Assembly: GCF_007990935.1 (NCBI RefSeq)
Contig: NZ_BJXJ01000038.1
Location: 1 to 38,999 of the forward strand
Direction: 5' to 3'
Length of the DNA: 38,999 bases
Source of the DNA: Vibrio sagamiensis NBRC 104589
GTDB lineage: Bacteria > Pseudomonadota > Gammaproteobacteria > Enterobacterales > Vibrionaceae
This document shows positions 33,154-38,999 of the stretch, piece after piece. Both the position numbers and the translations under genes were made by a program. How positions within the stretch are numbered: the first letter of the stretch is position 1; every line of letters begins with the position of its first letter. A model generated the notes under the pieces. It saw nothing but the letters and a program-made list of their open reading frames with translations. It had not been told where the DNA came from and searched no databases.

Positions 33154-33465
33154 TTAACCTAGGCTAATTTGAACGTCAACGCCCGCAGCAAGGTCTAAAC
33201 GCATTAGAGCATCAACAGTTTTTTCTGTTGGCTCAACGATGTCGATCAGACGCTTATGAGTACGAATTTCGTACTGGTCACGTGCTTTTTTGTTAACGTG
33301 TGGAGAGATAAGAACTGTGAAACGCTCTTTACGAGTAGGTAGTGGGATTGGACCACGAACCTGTGCGCCAGTGCGCTTAGCTGTTTCAACGATTTCCGCT
33401 GTAGAAGCATCGATTAGTTTGTAATCGAAAGCTTTTAGGCGGATACGGATACGTTGGTTCTGCAT
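33154..33465 (-). CDS. rpsJ: 30S ribosomal protein S10 (uS10)
   Basis: A 103-residue protein: MQNQRIRIRLKAFDYKLIDA, then GPIPLPTRKERFTVLISPHV (about 38-57), the conserved loop and strand. In E. coli S10 is also NusE, which links ribosome and polymerase through NusG. The start at 33465 gives the normal N-terminus; earlier in-frame starts lie within the leader. GGAG lies nine bases upstream. First gene of the S10 operon. Confidence 0.99.
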   Translation of the reverse strand: MQNQRIRIRLKAFDYKLIDASTAEIVETAKRTGAQVRGPIPLPTRKERFTVLISPHVNKKARDQYEIRTHKRLIDIVEPTEKTVDALMRLDLAAGVDVQISLG

Positions 33466-33762
33466 GAGACAGAGCTCCAATATTAGTAAATTACACAAAC
33501 AATATCGCCACTCAAACTCGTTAGGACGAGAGAATGCCGATTGATTTATGTGAAACCGTAGTGTCCAAGATTAGGACACATTGTCAGTTAATTTTCGATT
33601 AACTACCCCTACATGCCAAAGTCACCTTTGGGGATAGTTTTTCCGAAGAAAAGATAGTCAATTGTATTAACCGCGAACATAAGCTGAGTCTACATTACCT
33701 TGTAAGTCCGAAGATTTACTCGCTCCTCACTGCTCATTGGTTCACAACTGGCTTAACCAGCG
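33466..33762 (-). promoter_or_regulatory. S10 operon leader RNA with successive hairpins
   Basis: About 295 nt of untranslated leader precede rpsJ. On the minus strand a compound hairpin is visible: ACTATCCCC...GGGGTAGT (33639-33601) with inner CCAAAG/CTTTGG. Next come AGTTAAT-CGAAA-ATTAACT and GTGTCC-TAATCTT-GGACAC (down to about 33563). This layout parallels the E. coli S10 leader, where L4 and NusA cause attenuation and L4 blocks rpsJ translation. L4 control here is inferred from position and structure. Confidence 0.7.
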
Positions 33763-33768
33763 TGGGGC

Positions 33769-33796
33769 ATTATACATATCACACTTTACTATGCAA
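33769..33796 (-). promoter_or_regulatory. S10 operon promoter
   Basis: On the minus strand TTGCAT (33796-33791), a 16-bp spacer, then consensus TATAAT (33774-33769). It is followed by GCCCC, a GC-rich discriminator typical of promoters under stringent control. The spacer carries GTGTGATATG, whose perfect inverse lies 45 bp upstream (33830-33839). Confidence 0.8.
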
Positions 33797-33893
33797 GCAT
33801 TGAGTGAAAAATAATCGCATAAAGTTTCTGTGTGATATGGTTATATCTATGTATTGCTTTACGTACATAACAAACCTTGACCCGCAGAAACAC

Positions 33894-33918
33894 AAAAGGA
33901 CGCCGTAGCGTCCTTTTT
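33894..33918 (-). terminator. Intrinsic terminator of rpmE
   Basis: AAAAGGACGC / GCGTCCTTTT stem around CGTA. Read on minus, a T-run (complement of AAAA at 33894-33897) follows the stem; the + side also has T5, so it can work in both directions. Confidence 0.88.
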
Positions 33919-33945
33919 AAGCAAAAGTGGTAATTGCCTCGGCGA

Positions 33946-34164
33946 TTACTTCTTGCTTGATAGTGCGCCGAAACGCTTGTTGAAGCGATCAACACGGCCG
34001 CCAGTATCAACGATACGTTGTTTACCAGTGTAGAATGGGTGACACTTGTCACATACGTCTAGGTGGATAGACTCTTTATCTAGAGTTGATTTGAACTCAA
34101 AAGAGTTGCCACAAGAACAAGTCGCGCTTACTGCTTTGTATTCTGGGTGGATACCAGCTTTCAT
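33946..34164 (-). CDS. rpmE: 50S ribosomal protein L31 (bL31), zinc-binding form
   Basis: A 72-residue protein with Cys16, Cys18, Cys38 and Cys41 (ATCSCGN and VCDKCHPF), so this is the C+ zinc-containing type that can act as a zinc reserve; its C- paralog is usually elsewhere and Zur-controlled. It starts MKAGIHPEYKAVSATCSCGN. GAGG lies seven bases upstream of the ATG. Monocistronic, divergent from priA. Confidence 0.98.
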   Translation of the reverse strand: MKAGIHPEYKAVSATCSCGNSFEFKSTLDKESIHLDVCDKCHPFYTGKQRIVDTGGRVDRFNKRFGALSSKK

Positions 34165-34474
34165 GGGATAACCTCAATAGTAGGCCGTGTCGCTATACGA
34201 ATCAAAGCCGTACACCACACGTAATTAATATAAAAATATGATACCGCATCTGCTTATAGCTGAAGCCATATCTTAAGGCGCAGTATGATAATGAATCACT
34301 GTGCCCTGATCAACATATTTGGCAATTATTTCGCCATTTTTTATCTTTTGTATTTTTCTACTTTTTATTCATTGAGCAAGCAGGTTGGGCTTATGAGATA
34401 AACTGTCTCTTCTTATCAAGCGCATCTTCTTATAAACTGTTTGTCTATTCCTATTTATTTAGCTTTAAGATTCT
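34165..34474. other. rpmE/priA divergent intergenic region (310 bp)
   Basis: No ORF with a convincing start is seen. The rpmE side is A+T-rich (TATTTTTATATTAATT on minus), fitting a promoter. The priA side (34398-34440) holds two interlocking 9-bp direct repeats: ATAAACTGT at 34398-34406 and 34432-34440, and TCTTCTTAT at 34408-34416 and 34425-34433. No known operator is recognised. Confidence 0.5.
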
Positions 34475-36676
34475 ATGCGTCCAACCATCGCCAGAGTGGC
34501 TTTGCCAGTTCCGCTCGATAAGCAATTTGACTACCTTATTCCTGGGCATCTCTTCCCACTGATTGGTGGTCGCGTCTCTGTGCCTTTTGGTCGACAAACC
34601 TTAGTTGGCGTCGTCACCGCCTTAGTCGAGCACTCAGAATTTCCTCGAGAACAACTTAAACCACTTAAAGCGGTATTAGATTATCAGCCAATCTGGCCGG
34701 ATAAGCTTTATGCTTTGCTTCATTGGTGCAGCCAGTTCTATCAATATCCACTCGGTGATACCTTACACAACGCAATGCCGGCCGCTTTACGTAAAGGTAA
34801 ACCTGCAGATTTCGCAACTTTGCAAGAATGGCAAATCACGCCACTAGGCAAAGATAAACTGATGCAGGGCTTAGGTCGGGCAGTTAAACAACATCGTGCT
34901 TTACAAATGCTGGTCAATGGTTCGGTACCACACCAAACTTTCATCGACCAAGAAATTGGTTCCACCGTGCTTAAGTCTTTGCAAGACAAAGGTTGGGTCA
35001 AGCGCATAGAGAAAAAGCCAACGATTATTAAATGGGATCAACGAGTCGAATGTGATGTAGAAAAGCCCAAACTCAATCACGAACAAGCACTCGCGATTGC
35101 TAGCGTTAACAGTCAAACTGGCTTTGCCTGTTATTTATTAGAAGGTGTGACAGGCTCAGGAAAAACCGAAATCTATCTCAATCTTATCAAGCCGTTGCTC
35201 GAGCAAGGCAAACAGGCGTTAGTGCTGGTACCTGAAATTGGCTTAACTCCGCAAACAATTAATCGCTTTAAACGTCGTTTTAATGTGCCTGTTGAAGTCA
35301 TCCATTCAGGCCTTAATGATACTGAACGACTCAATGCTTGGCTTTCGGCACGAGACAAAGCCGCCGGTATTATCATTGGTACGCGCTCAGCTCTTCTGAC
35401 CCCCTTTGCTGAGCTTGGGATTATTATTGTCGACGAGGAGCATGACGCCTCTTACAAACAGCAAGATAGCTTACGCTACCACGCACGTGACGTAGCGATT
35501 ATGCGCGCCCATAAAGAGCAAGTCCCGATCGTGTTAGGCTCAGCAACTCCTGCTCTTGAAACACTACATAACGCACTGACTGGAAAATATCATCACCTCA
35601 CTTTAACTCAACGAGCAGGCTTGGCCGTCCCCACAACCAACAAAGTGTTGGATGTTAAAGGGATCTATCTTGAAAGTGGGCTTTCTGCACCATTAATTGT
35701 TGAAATACGTAAACATCTTAAAGCAGGTAATCAAGTGATGCTATTTCTCAATCGCCGTGGTTTTTCTCCTGCTTTAATGTGTCATGAATGTGGTTGGATT
35801 GCAGAATGTCAGCGTTGTGATGCTTATTATACCTTCCACCAGTACAGTAATGAGATTCGCTGTCACCATTGTGGCTCGCAGCAACCTGTGATCCATCAAT
35901 GCCAAGGGTGCGGCTCAACCCAATTGGTCACTGTGGGTGTGGGCACTGAACAGTTGGAATTACAACTTGCCGAGCTTTTTCCTGAATACAAAGCAATTCG
36001 TATTGATAGAGATAGCACTCGCCGCAAAGGCAGCCTAGAGCAAGCGCTTGAATCAATCCGACAAGGCGAATATCAGATTTTGCTCGGTACGCAAATGCTT
36101 GCTAAAGGTCATCATTTTCCTAACGTTACTTTGGTGGCGCTACTTGATGTAGATGGTTCTTTATATAGCAGTGATTTCCGCGCTTCAGAACGATTGGCTC
36201 AATTATTCATTCAAGTCGCTGGTCGAGCAGGTCGAGCCAGCAAACCCGGTGAAGTCATTTTACAAACCCATCACCCTGATCACAGTTTACTGCAAGCCCT
36301 ACTACAGAAAGATTATCGCCACTTTGCTATGACCGCATTGGAAGAGCGCAAACTCGCCCAACTACCACCGTATAGCTTCTTAACTTTATTTAAAGCAGAA
36401 GCGACCCACAGTGAATTGGTTGAAGATTTTTTACGCCAGGTTCGCTTTACTTTGGAATCAAATCCCCTGTTTGATGATACTTGTCTTGTACTCGGGCCAA
36501 CACCATCGCCTTTAGCCAAACGCGCAGGAAAGTACCGCTGGCAGCTGCTGTTACAAACTCAACAGCGTTCATTAATGCAAAAAATATTAACCAGTGCAAA
36601 ACCTGCACTAGAATTATTACCCAATGCGAAGAAAGTTCGCTGGAGTTTGGACATAGAACCTCAAGATCTCAGCTAG
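34475..36676 (+). CDS. priA: Primosomal protein N', replication restart helicase PriA
   Basis: A 733-residue 3'-5' DNA helicase that reloads the replisome at stalled forks. The N-terminal 3' DNA-binding domain is about 1-105. The helicase core carries Walker A GVTGSGKT (224-231), DEEH (320-323), GSATPA (355-360) and later QVAGRAGR motif VI. The PriA zinc-binding insert has eight Cys: 436, 439, 445, 448, 463, 466, 476 and 479. Length equals E. coli. It is followed by cytR 200 nt later; the start has only a weak TAAG upstream. Confidence 0.98.
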   Translation: MRPTIARVALPVPLDKQFDYLIPGHLFPLIGGRVSVPFGRQTLVGVVTALVEHSEFPREQLKPLKAVLDYQPIWPDKLYALLHWCSQFYQYPLGDTLHNAMPAALRKGKPADFATLQEWQITPLGKDKLMQGLGRAVKQHRALQMLVNGSVPHQTFIDQEIGSTVLKSLQDKGWVKRIEKKPTIIKWDQRVECDVEKPKLNHEQALAIASVNSQTGFACYLLEGVTGSGKTEIYLNLIKPLLEQGKQALVLVPEIGLTPQTINRFKRRFNVPVEVIHSGLNDTERLNAWLSARDKAAGIIIGTRSALLTPFAELGIIIVDEEHDASYKQQDSLRYHARDVAIMRAHKEQVPIVLGSATPALETLHNALTGKYHHLTLTQRAGLAVPTTNKVLDVKGIYLESGLSAPLIVEIRKHLKAGNQVMLFLNRRGFSPALMCHECGWIAECQRCDAYYTFHQYSNEIRCHHCGSQQPVIHQCQGCGSTQLVTVGVGTEQLELQLAELFPEYKAIRIDRDSTRRKGSLEQALESIRQGEYQILLGTQMLAKGHHFPNVTLVALLDVDGSLYSSDFRASERLAQLFIQVAGRAGRASKPGEVILQTHHPDHSLLQALLQKDYRHFAMTALEERKLAQLPPYSFLTLFKAEATHSELVEDFLRQVRFTLESNPLFDDTCLVLGPTPSPLAKRAGKYRWQLLLQTQQRSLMQKILTSAKPALELLPNAKKVRWSLDIEPQDLS

Positions 36677-36707
36677 TTATCCGTGCAGCGGGGGGAAATT
36701 CGGCTTG

Positions 36708-36727
36708 AATGTGAGAAAAATCACACA
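36708..36727 (+). promoter_or_regulatory. Consensus CRP-binding site upstream of cytR
   Basis: TGTGA-GAAAAA-TCACA (36710-36725) matches the CRP consensus perfectly in both half-sites with the correct 6-bp spacer. It lies 150 bp before the cytR ATG. CRP-dependent cytR expression is known in E. coli, so cAMP control is likely here. Confidence 0.85.
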
Positions 36728-36808
36728 AAGGTTATGGTTTTTGTTAAACAGGCCGTAACTTTCCCGCTAGAAATGAATAGACTATTCAAATTAGTAAAGT
36801 CTAAATAG

Positions 36809-36825
36809 AGTCGACTATAACGACT
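36809..36825 (+). promoter_or_regulatory. Dyad enclosing a possible cytR -10
   Basis: AGTCG (36809-36813) and CGACT (36821-36825) flank ACTATAA, which includes a -10-like TATAAC (36816-36821). No clear -35 is present. It could be an operator for a repressor, or a chance dyad. Confidence 0.3.
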
Positions 36826-36876
36826 AGAGTCAAAAAACACGTCATTTTGGCGAATATTTCAAGAGGATAAATATCT

Positions 36877-37878
36877 ATGGCGACAATGAAGGATGTTGCC
36901 CAGCTTGCAGGAGTATCGACTGCAACCGTCTCACGTGCATTGATGAATCCAGAAAAAGTTTCATCATCGACACGTAAACGAGTTGAAGATGCCGTTCTCG
37001 AGGCTGGTTATTCACCTAATTCCTTAGCTCGTAATCTACGCAGGAATGAGTCTAAAACCATTGTCGCGATAGTGCCTGACATTTGTGACCCTTACTTTTC
37101 TGAAATCATTCGTGGCATTGAAGATGCTGCTATGGAAAATGGTTACCTCGTTCTATTAGGTAGCGGCCAACAAAACAAGCACGACAATACTATAGTGAAC
37201 CATGTGTTCACCAAACAAGCAGATGGGATGCTGTTGCTCGGTACTGATCTACCCTTTGATGTCAGTAAATCAGAACAAAAAAACTTACCACCAATGGTCA
37301 TGGCTTGTGAATTTGCCCCTGAGCTTGAATTACCCACCATTCATATTGATAATTTAACTTCTGCTTTTGAAGCGGTCAATTATCTCACCCAGCTTGGTCA
37401 TAAGCGCATTGCTCAAATATCAGGACCAGAGACTGCTGCTCTGTGCCAATTCCGCCAGCAAGGATATCAACAAGCTTTACGACGAGCAGGTATCGAAAAG
37501 CAAGAGAAATACAATGTATCTGCTGAATTTTCATTAGAAGGCGGCGTCAATGCAGCACGTAAACTTTTGGAGTTATCAAATCCTCCAACTGCACTCTTTT
37601 GCCACTCCGATACTTTAGCTATTGGTGCAATACAAGAGGCCAAACGTCTCGGCTTTCGTGTGCCTCAGGATTTATCGATCGTCGGTTTTGATGACATCCA
37701 ATTCTCTCAATTTTGTGATCCTCCATTAACGACCATTTCTCAACCTCGTTATGAAATCGGTCGCCAGGCGGTCTTGATGATGTTAGAGCTGTTAAGAGGT
37801 CAAGAAATTCATTCTGGTTCTCGCTTACTCGATACAGAATTAATCATACGGTCAAGTACTGCACAGCCAGGACGATAG
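36877..37878 (+). CDS. cytR: LacI-family transcriptional repressor CytR
   Basis: A 333-residue regulator with the LacI-type helix-turn-helix at 4-24 (MKDVAQLAGVSTATVSRALM), hinge helix near 45-58 (SPNSLARNLRR) and a periplasmic-binding-protein-like cytidine-sensing domain (60-330; IVPDICDPYFSEIIRGIEDA). CytR represses nucleoside uptake and catabolism together with CRP; in vibrios it also affects competence and colonisation. The CytR name rests on length, HTH and the priA-cytR-ftsN gene order. AGAGGAT precedes the ATG. Confidence 0.93.
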   Translation: MATMKDVAQLAGVSTATVSRALMNPEKVSSSTRKRVEDAVLEAGYSPNSLARNLRRNESKTIVAIVPDICDPYFSEIIRGIEDAAMENGYLVLLGSGQQNKHDNTIVNHVFTKQADGMLLLGTDLPFDVSKSEQKNLPPMVMACEFAPELELPTIHIDNLTSAFEAVNYLTQLGHKRIAQISGPETAALCQFRQQGYQQALRRAGIEKQEKYNVSAEFSLEGGVNAARKLLELSNPPTALFCHSDTLAIGAIQEAKRLGFRVPQDLSIVGFDDIQFSQFCDPPLTTISQPRYEIGRQAVLMMLELLRGQEIHSGSRLLDTELIIRSSTAQPGR

Positions 37879-37882
37879 GATC

Positions 37883-37911
37883 GTATCAAGTTACATCAAT
37901 GTACTTGGGAA
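37883..37911. repeat. Intergenic dispersed repeat, copy 4 (degenerate)
   Basis: Reads GTATCAAGTTACATCAATGT then ACTTGGGA and aligns with the core of copies 1-3 (CAAGT-ACnTCA-TG-CTTGG). It begins 5 nt after the cytR stop. Confidence 0.5.
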
Positions 37912-38008
37912 TTTGTAAGACTTAAGGTCTATTTAACTAGAGGAACGTGCGATACATACCTCACATAAAATAACTTTATTTCAAACAAATTTCACCTCGA
38001 AAGATAAA

Positions 38009-38034
38009 CAGACTCTAGTAATATCTAGGGTCTG
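38009..38034 (+). repeat. Stem-loop before ftsN
   Basis: CAGACTCTAG and CTAGGGTCTG pair over 10 bp, with one G-T wobble, around a TAATAT loop. No clean T-run follows, so termination of cytR is only possible, not certain. Confidence 0.45.
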
Positions 38035-38200
38035 TGTTCTATAACTTTGCACGACCATAAGTTGAATATACTATCGTAGATGATATTTGTTACTTTCTAT
38101 TATTTTTATCTAAACTAGGCAGATTCCTCTTAATAGGGTGTTCTCTGATGCTATTCTGGATTAACATATTTGACAGAACCCTTGATGACTAGAAGTAACC

Positions 38201-38746
38201 GTGGCAAATAAAGATTATGTAAGACGTGGGCGTGGCGCTCCAAAAAAGTCGCCACAAAAAAAAGTGTCCACAAAAAAACCTTGGCGAAGTGGCTTATTAG
38301 CAACACTTCTCGTTGGTGGATTTGGTTATGGACTCTATTTACTCAATAACGACCCTGAACCTCCAGAGCCCGCCGTTCAATCTCAAACGGCTTCCACCAT
38401 CCAAGTAAAACCAGTCAAGGGATTGCCGCCTCCACCAGAAGAAAAGTGGGAGTACGTTGATAGCTTACCAAAGCGTGAAATTGAAGTCGTTGCTAAAGAA
38501 ATTAAGGTTTCTAAGATCCCTTATATAATGCAATGTGGCGCTTATAAAAAACATAGCCAAGCAGAAGATCGTAAACTGGCCATTGCTTTTCAAGGCATTA
38601 CCAGTCGAGTCGTCAAAAAAGCCGGCAGCTCTTGGTATCGCGTGGTACTTGGCCCATACAAATTCAAACGTGAAGCTGAAAAAGATCGCCATAAGCTTCA
38701 GCGCGCTAAAATAGAGCCATGTTCGATTTGGAAAGAGAATTTATAG
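38201..38746 (+). CDS. ftsN: Cell division protein FtsN (short form)
   Basis: A 181-residue bitopic division protein. The cytoplasmic start (V/M)ANKDYVRRGRGAPKK resembles E. coli FtsN and forces the GTG at 38201 as start. One membrane segment follows (31-48), then the essential-region-like GLPPPPEEKWEYVDSL (74-89; compare GLPPKPEERWRYIKEL in E. coli), and a peptidoglycan-binding SPOR domain (about 106-180). Cys112 and Cys174 match the disulfide pair of E. coli FtsN. It is about 140 residues shorter than E. coli, mostly in the linker, as in other vibrios. It activates septal synthesis through FtsQLB/FtsWI. Confidence 0.92.
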   Translation: MANKDYVRRGRGAPKKSPQKKVSTKKPWRSGLLATLLVGGFGYGLYLLNNDPEPPEPAVQSQTASTIQVKPVKGLPPPPEEKWEYVDSLPKREIEVVAKEIKVSKIPYIMQCGAYKKHSQAEDRKLAIAFQGITSRVVKKAGSSWYRVVLGPYKFKREAEKDRHKLQRAKIEPCSIWKENL

Positions 38747-38751
38747 GGGTT

Positions 38752-38953
38752 TAGGTCCTAGGGGCCTAGACATTATGCACGGTATGTTTTACCGACTTCG
38801 TTGGTTTATGAGCAAACTTTGTGAATACGGAATACAGAGCGCTTCACTTACGGAATACAGAATTTAAAAAACGTCATTCCAGCGAGCCGAAGCGAGACTA
38901 GGAATCTACTTGCAGCGAGTACTTAAGTTACGAATACAGAGTGCTTCGCTTAC
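38752..38953. repeat. Dispersed repeat cluster downstream of ftsN
   Basis: An imperfect palindrome (TAGGTCCTAGGGGCCTA, 38752-38768) follows the ftsN stop. Two direct repeats, GAATACAGAGCGCTTCACTTAC (38830-38851, shown in part as GAATACAGAGCGCTTC) and GAATACAGAGTGCTTCGCTTAC (38932-38953), flank GTCATTCCAGCGAGCC and GACTAGGAATCTACTT (38873-38910). A third partial copy, GGAATACAG, is at 38852-38860. Such elements are common between genes in vibrios. No ORF is visible to the window end. Confidence 0.55.
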
Positions 38954-38999
38954 AGATAACGGAAAAAACAATAAAATGGAAACGTTTGCGCGTAATCCG

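Larger units (their letters stand above)
37879..38200. other. cytR-ftsN intergenic region (322 bp)
   Basis: It holds the fourth dispersed repeat (37883-37911) and a 10-bp stem (38009-38034: CAGACTCTAG-TAATAT-CTAGGGTCTG, one G-T pair). Between the stem and ftsN lies an A+T-rich stretch that should contain the ftsN promoter. No ORF with a credible ribosome site is seen. Confidence 0.5.

Noticed and set aside
38829..38953. Direct repeats at the right edge as a CRISPR array
   Set aside because: Only two full repeats, about 80 bp apart, with a dispersed repeat between and no cas genes.

Overview
The window is chromosomal DNA from a gammaproteobacterium of the Vibrio type. This rests on a near E. 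coli-like S10-spc-alpha ribosomal supercluster, a short FtsN, priA-cytR-ftsN order, a ZrgA-like zinc locus, and dispersed intergenic repeats of a kind common in vibrios. No phage, insertion sequence, CRISPR array, tRNA or rRNA gene is visible.

Layout. Positions 1-2966 (+): the end of a His-rich ZrgA-type periplasmic protein, a MacB/LolD-like ATPase, an FtsX-like permease and a DUF3299 exported protein, read as a putative metal (zinc) uptake operon. A 34-codon membrane mini-gene (-) with a strong Shine-Dalgarno and an 11-bp inverted repeat lies in the next gap, followed by a TIGR03899-type gene of unknown function. Positions 4410-10309 (-): a sulfate assimilation operon in the order siroheme methyltransferase (cobA), cysD, cysN, SLC13 permease, cysC. 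Positions 10602-19710: single genes or small units: cpdB, a divergent Crp/Fnr-like regulator, dbpA, an ElaA-type acetyltransferase with an EamA exporter, an AraC regulator and a DUF4405 membrane protein, an OapA/YtfB-like protein divergent from fklB, and a DUF2780 exported protein.

Positions 19801-33465 (-): the complete ribosomal supercluster. S10 operon: rpsJ-rplC-rplD-rplW-rplB-rpsS-rplV-rpsC-rplP-rpmC-rpsQ. Spc operon: rplN-rplX-rplE-rpsN-rpsH-rplF-rplR-rpsE-rpmD-rplO-secY-rpmJ. Alpha operon: rpsM-rpsK-rpsD-rpoA-rplQ. Recognisable regulatory RNA or promoter elements sit at each boundary: the S10 promoter and structured leader, the S10 terminator plus extended -10 spc promoter, and the S4-type leader before rpsM. 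Positions 33946-38746: rpmE (-), then priA, cytR and ftsN (+), with a consensus CRP site ahead of cytR. The right edge holds a dispersed repeat cluster.

Most of the window is conserved core genome. The points most worth a second look lie in the gaps: the 34-aa membrane ORF and its leader dyad, a four-copy intergenic repeat placed at gene 3' ends, an 18-nt tandem repeat inside the sulfate operon, a terminator-like hairpin in the spc leader, and a 10-bp inverted repeat bracketing the S10 -35 element. All calls are from reading the sequence; no database search was run.
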